Part shown: positions 28,614 to 38,500 of the stretch, piece after piece | Layout of the letters: every line of letters starts with the position of its first letter | Numbering within the stretch: position 1 is the first letter of the stretch | Source of the DNA: JBMDXB01 sp048594975 | GTDB lineage: Bacteria; Acidobacteriota; Vicinamibacteria; Vicinamibacterales; 2-12-FULL-66-21 | DNA length: 64,000 nucleotides | Direction: 5' to 3' | NCBI GenBank assembly: GCA_048594975.1 | Contig: JBMDXQ010000104.1 | Span: 62,001-126,000, forward strand | The notes under the pieces: model-generated | Seen by the model: the letters and a program-made list of their open reading frames with translations, nothing else | Database searches by the model: none | What the model was told of the DNA's origin: nothing | Program-made: the position numbers and the translations under genes

Positions 28614-29372
28614 ATGCATTTAGCGGGTCAAGGCGCAGGCGGCGCCCCGCGCGCGGGTGCCGCGGGCTACGCGATGGCGGCGCTGCTCGTGACCCTTGGC
28701 GTCATGGCCGTGATGCTGAGCGCCGCGATGCCGGTGTGGCGCCACCAGGCGCAGCGTGAGAAGGAAGAAGAGCTGATTTTCCGCGGCGAGCAGTATGCGC
28801 GAGCCGTCGCGCTGTTTCAGCGCAAGATGGGGCCGGGCACCATCCCGCCGAACGTGGACGTCCTCGTCCAGCAGAAGTTCCTCCGCAAGAAGTACAAGGA
28901 TCCGATGGTGCCCGACGGCGAGTTCCAGATCATCCCGTTCGGGGGCGCGGCCCCGCAGACGGGGCAGCCCGGATCGACCCGGCAGGGTCCCGGTGTTCCC
29001 GGAGCGGGCCGCGGGCCTCAGGCATCCGGTCGCGGCTCCCCACCGGGGTTCGGAGCCTCGACGATCAGCGGCGTGCCCGGGCAGTCGGCGGGGTTCACCG
29101 GCGGCGGCGTGATGGGTGTCGTGAGCAAGAGCAAGGAAGCGTCGATTCGGATCTACCGCGGCGCCGCGTACTACAACCAGTGGCGCTTCATTTACGTCCA
29201 GCCGCAACCGGGCCAGGGAGAGGCCGGCGGCGGGAGGGGACTCGGGCCGGGACGGGGCCGCGGCGCCGGCCCGGGTGCCGGAAGAGGCGGCGGGATGGGG
29301 CCAGGTGGCGGACGCGGACAAGGCCAGGGCCGCGGGGTCCCCTTCCCCGGGGGACGCGGGCGCGGCCAGTAA
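28614..29372 (+). CDS. Pseudopilin-like protein without Glu5, Gly/Arg-rich tail
   Basis: The 252-residue protein has an N-terminal prepilin-like segment: a GAPRAGAAG leader, then YAMAALLVTLGVMAVMLSAAMP and a charged helical stalk (HQAQREKEEELIFRGEQYARA). The residue at the Glu5 position after the presumed cleavage is Ala, as in GspK-type minor pseudopilins. A compact domain follows (FLRKKYKDPMVPDGEFQIIPF, SIRIYRGAAYYNQWRF). The last 45 residues are almost only Gly, Arg, Pro and Gln. AAGGA lies 10 bases before ATG 28614; an ATG at 28590 is also in frame. It lies just after the main secretion operon and is probably a minor pseudopilin. Confidence 0.75.
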   Translation: MHLAGQGAGGAPRAGAAGYAMAALLVTLGVMAVMLSAAMPVWRHQAQREKEEELIFRGEQYARAVALFQRKMGPGTIPPNVDVLVQQKFLRKKYKDPMVPDGEFQIIPFGGAAPQTGQPGSTRQGPGVPGAGRGPQASGRGSPPGFGASTISGVPGQSAGFTGGGVMGVVSKSKEASIRIYRGAAYYNQWRFIYVQPQPGQGEAGGGRGLGPGRGRGAGPGAGRGGGMGPGGGRGQGQGRGVPFPGGRGRGQ

Positions 29373-29457
29373 GCGGGCCGTCTGGATCGCCACGGCCATG
29401 AGACGGTGTCGGGGCGCCGCGCGGATGGTTTTTCATAGCCCGGCCTGACCCGGGGAT

Positions 29458-31239
29458 TCATCCGCCCGCCACGAGCCGCTTGCCGAGGACCACGGCTCCC
29501 ACCACCGCGGTCGCGGCCATGATTCCTGCCGCCATCCAGCCACCAAAGAGCATCTCTCCGGCACCGAAGAGCGTCGAGTAGACGACCACGATCCCCAGGA
29601 TCCAGTTGACGAATCGCGGCGCAAGCCGCTCCGGGGGTTCGCCTGTTGAACCAGCGAGGCCTGCGACGCCGCGCCAGCCCGGCCCGGCCGGACGCACCCG
29701 GCGGTAGAAGGCGACGAGCCTCGCGTCCGGCTCCGGCGCCGTCGCGAACGTAGCCGCCAGCCAGGCGGCGGTAGTAACGGCCACCGTGGTGAGGATCGTT
29801 TCAGCAAACCCGAGCGGCGTGGTGCCGTCGAACGCGCCGGACCACCGCAGTCCGAGCGACACCACCAGCGCCGCGGTCATGGCGACGATTTCCGACCAGG
29901 CGTTGATCCGCCACCAGTACCAGCGGAGGATGTACACGAGGCCAGTCCCAGCGCCCAGCGTCAGCAGCAGCTCCCAGCCGCCCGTGATCCGGTTCATGAA
30001 GTAGGTCACGATCACCGAGAGCGCTACCGTGAGGACCGTCGCGGCACGCGAGACGGCCACGTAATGCGCCTCCGTTCCGTCGCGGCGCACGAAACGCCGG
30101 TAGAAGTCGTTGACCAGGTAGCTCGATCCCCAGTTGAGCTGAGTGGCGATGGTGCTCATGTACGCCGCCGCGAACGAGGCGAGGGCCAGGCCGCGGAGGC
30201 CCGCAGGCAGGAACTCGTTCATGATCCGCACGTATCCGAACGCGGGGTCGACCTCGCCGGTTGCGGGGTTCACCGGGGCGCCCTTGTACAGCACCAGCGA
30301 GCAGAGGGCGACGACGATCCACGGCCAGGGTCGCAGCGCGTAGTGCGCGGCGTTGAACCAGAGCGTCGCGAGCACACCGTGGCGCTCGTCACGCGCGGAG
30401 AAGATGCGCTGCGCAACATAGCCGCCTCCGCCCGGCTCGGCGCCGGGATACCACGACGCCCACCAGTTCACGCCCAGGTAGGTGGCGAGAGTGACGAGCG
30501 GCAGCATCCAGGCGGCGGAGCCGTCCGGCCACAGGGCCAAGGCACCCCCGCCGAACGTCTCCGAGGCGCCGGCCGGCATGACCTGTTCGAGACCTGCCTT
30601 CAGCCGATCGATGCCGCCGACGGCCCGAACGGCCAGAACCGCGAGCACGATCGAGCCGATCATCGCGATGACGAACTGCACCGCGTCGGTGACGACGACG
30701 CCCCAGATGCCGGAAATGGAGGAGTAGGCGAGAGTGATGGTGAGGCAGAACGCGAGCGCCTGCCACTTCTGCAGGCCGAGCGTACCGCTCAGGACCTTGA
30801 CCATCCCGAGGTTCACCCAGCCCATGATGATCAGGTTGACGGCGAGCCCGAGGTACAGCGATCGGAACGCGCGCAGGAACGCCGCCGGCCGGCCGGAGTA
30901 GCGCAGTTCGACGAACTCGACGTCGGTGACGACCTCGGCACGGCGCCACAGCCGAGCGAAGAAGAAGACCGTCAGCATCCCGCTCGGCAGCATCGACCAC
31001 CACAGCCAGTTGCCCGCGACGCCGTTGCGGGCGACCATCTCGGTCACCGCGAGGGGTGTGTCGGCGGCGAAGGTGGTGGCCACCATCGAGGTCCCGGCGA
31101 GCCACCAGGGCAGCGACCGTCCCGCGACGAAGAACTCGGCGGTGCTCTCGCCGGCGCGCCGGTAGTAATAGAGGCCGATCGCCAGCGAGAGGACGAAGTA
31201 GGCGGCGATGATCAGCCAGTCGACGGTGGTCAGGTACAT
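29458..31239 (-). CDS. Sodium:solute symporter (SSS family) 1
   Basis: The 593-residue protein has about 14 hydrophobic spans and the SSS-family features: the first helix (DWLIIAAYFVLSLAIGLYYY), FFVAGRSLPWWLAGTSMVATTFAADTPLAV, and LASFAAAYMSTIATQLNWGSSYLVNDFY in the Na+-site region. Such carriers import sugars, amino acids or other solutes with Na+. The substrate cannot be read from sequence. Position next to a serine hydrolase, a second SSS carrier, a GHL10-like glycosidase, a BadF kinase, NagB and MurQ suggests an amino-sugar or muropeptide fragment. It is about 130 bp downstream of the serine hydrolase on the same strand. Confidence 0.92.
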   Translation of the reverse strand: MYLTTVDWLIIAAYFVLSLAIGLYYYRRAGESTAEFFVAGRSLPWWLAGTSMVATTFAADTPLAVTEMVARNGVAGNWLWWSMLPSGMLTVFFFARLWRRAEVVTDVEFVELRYSGRPAAFLRAFRSLYLGLAVNLIIMGWVNLGMVKVLSGTLGLQKWQALAFCLTITLAYSSISGIWGVVVTDAVQFVIAMIGSIVLAVLAVRAVGGIDRLKAGLEQVMPAGASETFGGGALALWPDGSAAWMLPLVTLATYLGVNWWASWYPGAEPGGGGYVAQRIFSARDERHGVLATLWFNAAHYALRPWPWIVVALCSLVLYKGAPVNPATGEVDPAFGYVRIMNEFLPAGLRGLALASFAAAYMSTIATQLNWGSSYLVNDFYRRFVRRDGTEAHYVAVSRAATVLTVALSVIVTYFMNRITGGWELLLTLGAGTGLVYILRWYWWRINAWSEIVAMTAALVVSLGLRWSGAFDGTTPLGFAETILTTVAVTTAAWLAATFATAPEPDARLVAFYRRVRPAGPGWRGVAGLAGSTGEPPERLAPRFVNWILGIVVVYSTLFGAGEMLFGGWMAAGIMAATAVVGAVVLGKRLVAGG

Positions 31240-31372
31240 ACGGTTCTTCGGCAGCCGGTAAGCGTTGCCCTACAGCCTCACAGTTATGCGGTCACGCACA
31301 TCGCGGCTGCGCCACCCGGCACGCTTGGCACGAAGGCACGAGAAGCCGAGGCGACGCCGTCGCTGCATCCAC

Positions 31373-32512
31373 TTACGGGTCACCCTCCGACGACATCCCT
31401 GTCGCCTCTACCACCGCATCGTGCAAGCGCGGCCGGACTTGCTGAATCGCGTCGTTCTCGCGCGTCGGGTGCACGCGGTTGGTGAGCAGCACCACGTAGA
31501 GGTCCCGCTCCCAGTCAATCCACAGCGACGTGCCGGTAAAGCCGGTATGGCCGATGGCGTTCGGCGACATCCGCGTGCCGCACGACGAGGTCGGAACCAT
31601 CGTGTCCCAGCCGAGGGTGCGCGAACTGCCGGGAACCGCCGCGCGGCGCACGAACGTGCGCGCCGTCGTGGTCCTCGCGAGCAGGTCGCGGCCGTGCAGC
31701 GTGAGCAGCATCGCGCGCGCGAACGCGCCAACTGCCGCGGCGGTGCCGAACAGCCCGGCGTGGCCGGCCGCCCCGCCGAGCGCCCACGCGTTCTCGTCGT
31801 GCACCTCGCCCACGAGCAGGCGCCCGCGCCAGCGGTCGACCTCCGTCGGTGCGGTCTCGGGCCGCCAGGCGCGAGGCGGGTTGAAGGTCAGCGGCTCGGA
31901 CGTGAGGTACGTGGCCAGCCGGCGGAACCGGCCGGCCAGGGTCGTAGCCGGATCCCAGCGGCCGAGGGGGATTCTCGACTGTTCTGCCGCCGTGTCGTCC
32001 CTGCGAGAAAGGTCGAGTGCCGTCGTCTCGAGGATGAACCCGAGGAGGATGAAACCCAGGTCGCTGTAGACCGACTGCGTGCGCGGCTCGTACTCGAGTG
32101 GCAGCTCGCAGATCGCGTGTTCGAACTCGGGCCGTCCGGTGCAGTCCCGGTAGAACGGCATGTACCCCGTCAGCCCGGAGCAGTGCGCGAGCAGGTCGCG
32201 GATAGTCACGCGCTCGCGATCGTGTCCGCGCCACGACCGCAGCCGCTCCGCTACGGGCGTGTCGAGCGACAGCGTGTCCTCGTCCACGGCGCGCATTGCC
32301 AGCGTCGTCGTGACGATCACCTTCGTCAGCGACGCGAGATCGAACAGGGTGCGCGGCGACGTGGGGGGGGCGTCGGCATCGTAGGTGAGCCGGCCGAACG
32401 CGGCGGTCCAGAGCGCCCCGTGCGAGCGGCCGACGTCCACGGAGGCGGCGGGAAATGCCTGTGCCGCGATCGCCTCCTGCAGGACCGCCTCGGCGCCGGC
32501 GAAGGGGGTCAC
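31373..32512 (-). CDS. Serine hydrolase, beta-lactamase/transpeptidase-like fold
   Basis: The 379-residue protein has the class C/penicillin-binding fold motifs: nucleophile SLTK in LFDLASLTKVIVT, a YSD variant of the YxN motif in VYSDLGFILLGF, and HTG in IGHTGFTGTSLW. No clear signal peptide is present from the chosen start. GTG 32512 overlaps the TGA of the upstream symporter by 4 bp, which fixes the start and indicates coupling. Family members in murQ-type clusters (for example B. subtilis YbbE) act around peptidoglycan turnover; true beta-lactamase activity is not implied. The frame is open to 33922 only as an antisense-like extension through the symporter gene. Confidence 0.88.
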   Translation of the reverse strand: MTPFAGAEAVLQEAIAAQAFPAASVDVGRSHGALWTAAFGRLTYDADAPPTSPRTLFDLASLTKVIVTTTLAMRAVDEDTLSLDTPVAERLRSWRGHDRERVTIRDLLAHCSGLTGYMPFYRDCTGRPEFEHAICELPLEYEPRTQSVYSDLGFILLGFILETTALDLSRRDDTAAEQSRIPLGRWDPATTLAGRFRRLATYLTSEPLTFNPPRAWRPETAPTEVDRWRGRLLVGEVHDENAWALGGAAGHAGLFGTAAAVGAFARAMLLTLHGRDLLARTTTARTFVRRAAVPGSSRTLGWDTMVPTSSCGTRMSPNAIGHTGFTGTSLWIDWERDLYVVLLTNRVHPTRENDAIQQVRPRLHDAVVEATGMSSEGDP

Positions 32513-34047
32513 GATCGGAGCGCGGACGCGGCGGGCGCGCCCTCGTGGACGACCTTCGAAACCAGCCACCCGGCCGCGAACGTCGTCACCGAGCCGATGA
32601 GCACGTACCACTGCCAGCTGACCGCCGTCTGCAGCTTGACCGCGAGCATCAGCGCGGCGCCGCCGAGGATTCCGGCGAACGCGGCCCGCTGGCCGACGCG
32701 GCCCGTGAACGTGCCGAGGAAGAACGTGCCGAGGATGACGCCGTTGGTGAACGACGCGATGCCGAGCACCTCGTCCACGACGCGGCTCGACAGCCAGATG
32801 GCCGCGATGGCGACCACCGTTTGGATGACCCCGAAGAGGGCGGTCATCACGCGGGACGTCTTCAGGTAGTGTCGGTCGGTGTGCCGCCCGCCCGTCGCGG
32901 GCACGTAGAAGTCGTTTACCACCGCCGCCGCCGACGAATTCAGCGACGACGACAGCGTGGACATCGCGGCGGCGAAGATCGCGGCGAGGACGAGCCCGAC
33001 CAGGCCCACCGGCAGGTGCCGGACGATGAAGTACGGGAAGATGCGGTCGGTCTGGATGCGGCCGGCGCGCATGAACTCGCCGACCTCCGCCGGGGCGTGC
33101 TGGGTGTAGTAGACGAACAGCATCGCGCCGATCACCAGGAACAGCACGAACTGCGCGAACACCATCACGCCGCTCCACAGCAGCGCCTTGCGCGCGTCCC
33201 CGGCGTTCTGCGCGCAGAAGTAGCGCTGCACCATCAGCTGATCGGTGCCATGCGTCGCCGTCGTCAGGAAGGCGCCGCCGACGACCCCGGACCAGAAGGT
33301 GTAGCTCCGCGTCAGACTCCACGTGAAGTCGAGGAGGCGGAACCTGCCGGCGTCCCCGGCGACCTGCTGTACCTCCGGCCAGCCGCCCGGGATCAACGCC
33401 AGCAGCACCACCGCGGCTGCGCCGGCCCCCACCAGGTAGATCACCAGCTGGATGACGTCGGTCCAGATCACGGCGGTCATCCCGCCGTGGAACGTGTAAA
33501 TGATGGTCGCGATCGCCATCACGATCACCGACACGACCAGGATCGCGTAGGTCGGATCGACGCCGGGCAGGTAGCGCCCGACGACCTCGTCGGCGGTCGG
33601 CGTCACGCGGATCACGGCGGCCAGCACGAGCCCGGTGGAGAAGAGACGGAAGCCGTCGGCCATACTGCGCGTCAGCAGGAACACGCCCGAGGCGAGCCGT
33701 TTCACGCCGCCGCCGAAGCGGTCGCCGAGCAGCTGGTAGACGGTCAGCAGGTCTCCTTTGAAGTACGCGGGGATGAACAGGATCGAGACGGCGACGCGCC
33801 CGACCATGTAGCCCATCACCAGCTGCAGGAACGTGAAGTCGGTGCCGAAGGCGTAGCCCGGCACGCTGATGAACGTGACGGTGCTCGTCTCGGTGGCGAC
33901 GATCGACCCCATGATCGCCCACCAGGGCAGCCGCTTGCCGGAGACGAAATAGTCCTGGATCGTCTGGTGCGACTTCGAGAAGTAGGCGCCGAAGGCGACC
34001 ATGCCGACGAAGTAGACGACGAGGACGATGACGTCGAGCAGGTGCAC
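32509..34047 (-). CDS. Sodium:solute symporter (SSS family) 2
   Basis: The 512-residue protein has about 13 spans and typical SSS sequence: DVIVLVVYFVGMVAFGAYFS, DYFVSGKRLPWWAIMGSIVATETSTVTFISVPG, and AAIFAAAMSTLSSSLNSSAAAVVNDFY for the Na+ site. It is closer to the sialic-acid/myo-inositol-like branch in motif wording than the first SSS carrier, but this is an impression. In Tannerella forsythia a carrier of this family (MurT) imports MurNAc beside a BadF kinase and MurQ, and the same gene types occur here. GTG 34047 starts 7 bp after the glycosidase stop; the serine hydrolase overlaps its end. Confidence 0.92.
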   Translation of the reverse strand: MHLLDVIVLVVYFVGMVAFGAYFSKSHQTIQDYFVSGKRLPWWAIMGSIVATETSTVTFISVPGYAFGTDFTFLQLVMGYMVGRVAVSILFIPAYFKGDLLTVYQLLGDRFGGGVKRLASGVFLLTRSMADGFRLFSTGLVLAAVIRVTPTADEVVGRYLPGVDPTYAILVVSVIVMAIATIIYTFHGGMTAVIWTDVIQLVIYLVGAGAAAVVLLALIPGGWPEVQQVAGDAGRFRLLDFTWSLTRSYTFWSGVVGGAFLTTATHGTDQLMVQRYFCAQNAGDARKALLWSGVMVFAQFVLFLVIGAMLFVYYTQHAPAEVGEFMRAGRIQTDRIFPYFIVRHLPVGLVGLVLAAIFAAAMSTLSSSLNSSAAAVVNDFYVPATGGRHTDRHYLKTSRVMTALFGVIQTVVAIAAIWLSSRVVDEVLGIASFTNGVILGTFFLGTFTGRVGQRAAFAGILGGAALMLAVKLQTAVSWQWYVLIGSVTTFAAGWLVSKVVHEGAPAASALRS

Positions 34048-34054
34048 GGCGAGG

Positions 34055-35323
34055 TCAGCGGCCGCCGGCGCGGGCCGGGCGCTCGCCGAAGGCGGCGCGC
34101 CCGATGGCGGCCAGGTAGCCGGGCTGCGCCTGCCGAGGATCGGTCACGCTGTCGTACGAGAAAAGAACGATCCCCGCCGCGCCGAGCCGGCGGGCCGTCT
34201 GGATGTTCTCGATGGTCTGCGTCGCGCTCAGGCGGAACGCGCCGATGCCGGCCCAGACGGGACGATCGCCCGCCGCGTCGCGCGCCGCAGAGACCTGGCC
34301 GGCGAATGCCTCCGGCTCCGGAGCGTAGGCCATCGGGCACAGCGCATCGAGCAGGCCCGCGTCGACCCAGTGCTTCCAGTCCTGCAGGCGGTGCTCGACG
34401 GCCTCGCGCGGGTCGGGAACGGTTGCGGCGGTCACGAGGGCGTCGGGTCGCTCGGCCTTCACCGCGTCGTACAGCCGGCGCACCAGCGCGGTCATGCGGG
34501 CGATCCGGAACTCGCGCCATTCCGCCGTCAGCGCGTCGGGGTAGGCGACCACGTCGTCGGCGTGCCGCGCGTCGAGCGCGCGCCGATCGGCCTCGGCGAG
34601 GCGCGGGCGCACGTGCGCGCGGAACTCCGCGATGGCGCTGCGGCTGTAGTCGAAGCGCTCGTCGGGATAGCGCGCGTAGTCGAGGTGCACGCCGTCGACC
34701 TCGTAGCGCCGCGCGACGTCGCGGACGACCGCCTCGGTGTGCGCCGCGGATGCTGGCAGGATCGGCGTCGCGTACAGGCCCTCGATCTCCTCGGCGCGCG
34801 CCCGCGTCCAGCGCGCCAGCTTGCCCAGGTAGGCCGGGCTGTCCGGCTCGACGGCCGCGAGCTCGCGGGCGAGATCGCGCGGGACCATCAGCCACGCCGG
34901 CCGGCGATGGACGACGTGTCCGCGGGCGGTGGGGAGCTCCGCGGCGCTCGAGATCAGGTTGACGTTCACCCACGCGTGCACGCTCAGGCCCGCGGGGTGC
35001 GCCGCGGCGATCACGGCCGCGAGCGGGTCGAAGCGCGCCGGCTGCGACAGCAGGTCGGCGGCGAGCGGCTCGAGGCCGCTGCGGTAGTAGGCATCGCCGC
35101 GCCCGCGGACCTGCACGAGCAGCGAGTTGAAACCGTGCTCGCGGGCCGACTGCACCAGCGTGCTCACGGTTGCGGGAGTGGTGAGCGAAGTGCGCAGGAC
35201 CCAGAGCGCGCGCACCTCCGTTGCCGGGGAGCGCGCGCTGCCGGGAGCGCGATCCGGCGTGCCTGCCGGGACGCCGGCCTGGAAGAGCCACGCCGCTGCG
35301 GCCATCGCCACGCCGGCACGCAC
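34055..35323 (-). CDS. Exported GHL10/DUF187-type glycoside hydrolase-like protein
   Basis: The protein has a (beta/alpha)8-barrel of the family-10-like glycosyl hydrolase group PF02638: EVRALWVLRTSLTTPATV, GFNSLLVQVRGRGDAYYRS, VDGVHLDYARYPDERFDYS with candidate acidic residues, and LCPMAYAPEPEAF. From GTG 35323 it has 422 residues with an uncleaved-looking or cleavable signal (AGVAMAAAAWLFQAGVPAG). A TTG at 35365 is an alternative start. Members are poorly characterised; some are thought to act on cell-wall or exopolysaccharide glycans. It is the first gene of the minus-strand salvage operon and is divergent from the TonB receptor. Confidence 0.82.
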   Translation of the reverse strand: MRAGVAMAAAAWLFQAGVPAGTPDRAPGSARSPATEVRALWVLRTSLTTPATVSTLVQSAREHGFNSLLVQVRGRGDAYYRSGLEPLAADLLSQPARFDPLAAVIAAAHPAGLSVHAWVNVNLISSAAELPTARGHVVHRRPAWLMVPRDLARELAAVEPDSPAYLGKLARWTRARAEEIEGLYATPILPASAAHTEAVVRDVARRYEVDGVHLDYARYPDERFDYSRSAIAEFRAHVRPRLAEADRRALDARHADDVVAYPDALTAEWREFRIARMTALVRRLYDAVKAERPDALVTAATVPDPREAVEHRLQDWKHWVDAGLLDALCPMAYAPEPEAFAGQVSAARDAAGDRPVWAGIGAFRLSATQTIENIQTARRLGAAGIVLFSYDSVTDPRQAQPGYLAAIGRAAFGERPARAGGR

Positions 35324-35448
35324 CCGCGCGATGCGGAGCCGGCCTGCTGCCGGTTGTCTACACAAAACGCCGGACTCTAACAGGTGGCGGTTCAGGGTGT
35401 CAACGCGATGGCACCCGGGGCACATCGGGCAACCGGCGGCATGCGGCA

Positions 35449-35470
35449 AGTGATATCCTGATATATCACT
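35449..35470. promoter_or_regulatory. Palindromic operator candidate between glycosidase and TonB receptor genes
   Basis: AGTGATAT (35449-35456) and ATATCACT (35463-35470) form a perfect 8-bp inverted repeat with a 6-bp spacer, an AT-rich island in GC-rich sequence. It lies 39 bp before the receptor start and between divergent genes, so one regulator could act on both. PadR- and MarR-type sites often look like this. No such gene is adjacent. Confidence 0.5.
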
Positions 35471-35508
35471 CCATCGTCCTCTTCAATCCGCTTTTCTTGG
35501 GAGTTGCC

Positions 35509-38500
35509 ATGAGGAGTAGGTCCATCGGGAACGCCTGCGCCGCGCTCGTCCTGCTCGCGTGCCTCCTGGGCACCGCCCCCGTCGCCGCCCAGACGGTGAC
35601 CGGCACGATCCAGGGAACCGTCACGGACACCAGCGGCGGCGTGCTGCCGGGCGTGACCGTGACGATCACCCAGACGGCGACGCGCGCCGAGCGCACCGTC
35701 GTCACGAACGAAGTCGGGTTCTTCAGTGCGCCGTACCTGCCGATTGGCCCCTACAAGCTCGTCGCCACGCTGTCGGGGTTCGGCTCGGTCGTGCGCGAGG
35801 GCATCACGCTCGGCCTCAACGACACGCGTGTCGTCGACTTCACGTTGAATCCGGCGGTCACCGAGAGCGTGACGGTCACGGGGGACGCGCCGCCGATCAA
35901 CAAGACGAGCGCCGAGATCAAGGGGTCGTTGACCGCCGACCAGATCATGGACAAGCCGACGCTGGCCGCCGGCAGCTTCCTGACGCTGGCCGAGACCTTC
36001 ACCGGCTTCCAGGAGAACCCGACGTCAGGGCAGAACAACCCGACGGCGTCGTCCGGGTCTTCGATCAACTTCAACAACACCGGCACACGCGGCGCGACGT
36101 TCCAGATCAACGGCGTGAACAACGACGACTCGTCGGAGAACCAGAACCGGCAGGGTGCGGCGCTCTCGACGATCCAGGAATTCCAGGTCCTCAAGAACGG
36201 CTACTCGGCCGAGTTCGGCCGCGGCGACGGCGCCGTCGTGCTGGTGCAGACTAAGTCGGGGACCAACGAGGTGAACGGGGACGCCTACACCTATTACCAG
36301 GACAACCAGCTGAACGCGCGGAACTACTTTGCGGCGCCGGGGTCGCCGAAGGCGAAGCGGCAGCGCAACCAGTACGGGTTCACCATCGGCATGCCGATCG
36401 TCCGGAACAAGCTGTTCGGTTTCGGCAACGTCGATCGCACGGCCTTCGACGGCGAGAACAACCTCACGAGGGACCTGATCCTGCAATCCGAGATAAACGG
36501 ACCGTGGCTGACGCGCGGCAACGACACACCCGAGAATCGCGCGTGGATCCAGAGCATCATCGACAGGTTCCCGTCCTCGATGACGCCGAACGACCCGCGC
36601 AGCCCGCGCACATGGTTCGGTGCCAACCAGATCGACTGGCCCGACGAGGACTATTCGGGACGGCTCGACTGGAACATGGGCCAGAACGCCCAGCTCACGG
36701 GCCGCTATCAGTACACGCACCAGATTCGCGAGACCGAGGACGTCATCATCGGCGAGAACGCGATGCAGGACAACGAGCAGCAGAACCTCGGCATCACGTG
36801 GACGCGCGTCTTCGGACCGCGGATCGTCGGCGAGGCACGGTACGGACTCGGCGTGCGATCGACGAACGTCGACATCGCGGCCGGCAACGACACGCCGATC
36901 GTGCGGTTCACCGGGACGCCCGTGACCGGTTCGATCATCGGCAACGCCGGCAACTTCCCGATCCACCGCGACCAGACCGATCAGCAGTTCGTCTCCAACC
37001 TGACCTGGCAGTGGGCGGCGACGCACTCGTTGAGGACGGGCGCCGACGTTCGCCTGCAGCAACTCGACGACCTCGCCGACAACTTCTCGCGCGGGTTCTG
37101 GACGTTCACGACGTCGTGCGGCGGCGTGACCTACGCCACGCCGTACGCCGCGTTCTTCGACGGCTGTGTGAATCGGTTCCAGAAGGCGTACGGGCCGTTC
37201 TTTCTCGAAAACCGGATGAACGAGTGGAACGTGTACGTGCAGGATGACTATCGCATCCGCGACAACCTCACGCTGAACCTCGGCCTCCGCTACGAGTACG
37301 TCGCGGCTCCGAACGAGATCGAGAACCGGATCGACTACCTCTACGGAGCCGACACGGATAACATCGAGCCGCGGCTTGGCTTCGCGTACGTGCCCAGGTG
37401 GGATTCCGGGTGGCTCGAGAAACTGAGTGGCGGCGCCGGCAACATGTCGTTCCGCGGCGGCTGGGGCATTTACGACGGCCGCATCTTCCAGTCGGTGTTC
37501 TCGCAGGGCGGCGCGAACGTTCGCTTCAACCCGCCGAACGCGCTGGACCGGACCTGGTTGAACCAGCTGCCCAACGCGCTGGTCGTGTCCGATCCCTCGA
37601 TGGGGTTCGTCTTCACGCCGGGTCCGCAGACCAGCCGCGTCAATCTGACGCTGCCCGACGAGGCTCTCGAGATGCCGTCCACGACGAAGTGGAACGTGTC
37701 GGTCGAGCGCGTCATGCCGTTCGATTCGAGCCTGCGGGTCACCTATACGCACAACTACAACGGCAAGCGGCTCAAGTACGCCCTGGACAACCTGCCGCTG
37801 TCGCCGCTCGACGGCCCCGTAACCGTCGTCGATCACCCGTTCAACGCGCCGACCGGCACGTTTCCGGATCTGCGGGGCCGGCAGATCACCGCCGTCGCGG
37901 CGGACGTGAACTGCGCGGGTACCGGCTTCTACGGCATCCTGCCCACGGCGGCCTGTCCGAACGCGGTACCCATCGCCGACCACGAGATCAGCTACCGGGT
38001 GCCGCGGACCAACGAGCGGCGTCCGAACCCGTTGTACGGGTCCAACCTGCTCATCAGCAACGATGCCGAGAGCTGGTACGACGGCCTCGAGCTCGAGTGG
38101 GTGAAGCGCATGTCGCACGGCCTGCAGTTCCAGGTCGCGTACACGTTCAGCAAGTCGACGGATACGACCTCGGAGGCGACGTTCGTCGGCGCCGGCGACT
38201 CCAACCAGCAGGGGCCGAACAGCGCCTACGCAAAAGGGTTGTCCCGCTTTCACGTGCCGCACCGGCTCACGTTCAACGGGAGCTATCGTCTGCCGTTCTT
38301 CGTCGACCGGAGCGACTTGGTGGGGCAGGCGTTCGGCGGATGGTACCTGTCCGGCGTGCTCAAAGTGTCGTCCGGCACGCCGTTCACGGTCACGTCCACC
38401 GGGCTCGATCTCGACTTCGACGGCTTCGCGGAGGGGCGTCCGGTCATCCTCGACCGGTCGGTGCTCGGCGCCCGCGTGGACGATCCCGCGACGTCGCAGG

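Noticed and set aside
32512..33922. N-terminal extension of the serine hydrolase frame by 470 residues
   Set aside because: The extension is antisense-like Arg/His-rich sequence over the symporter gene in a shifted frame; the 4-bp overlap start at 32512 fits better.
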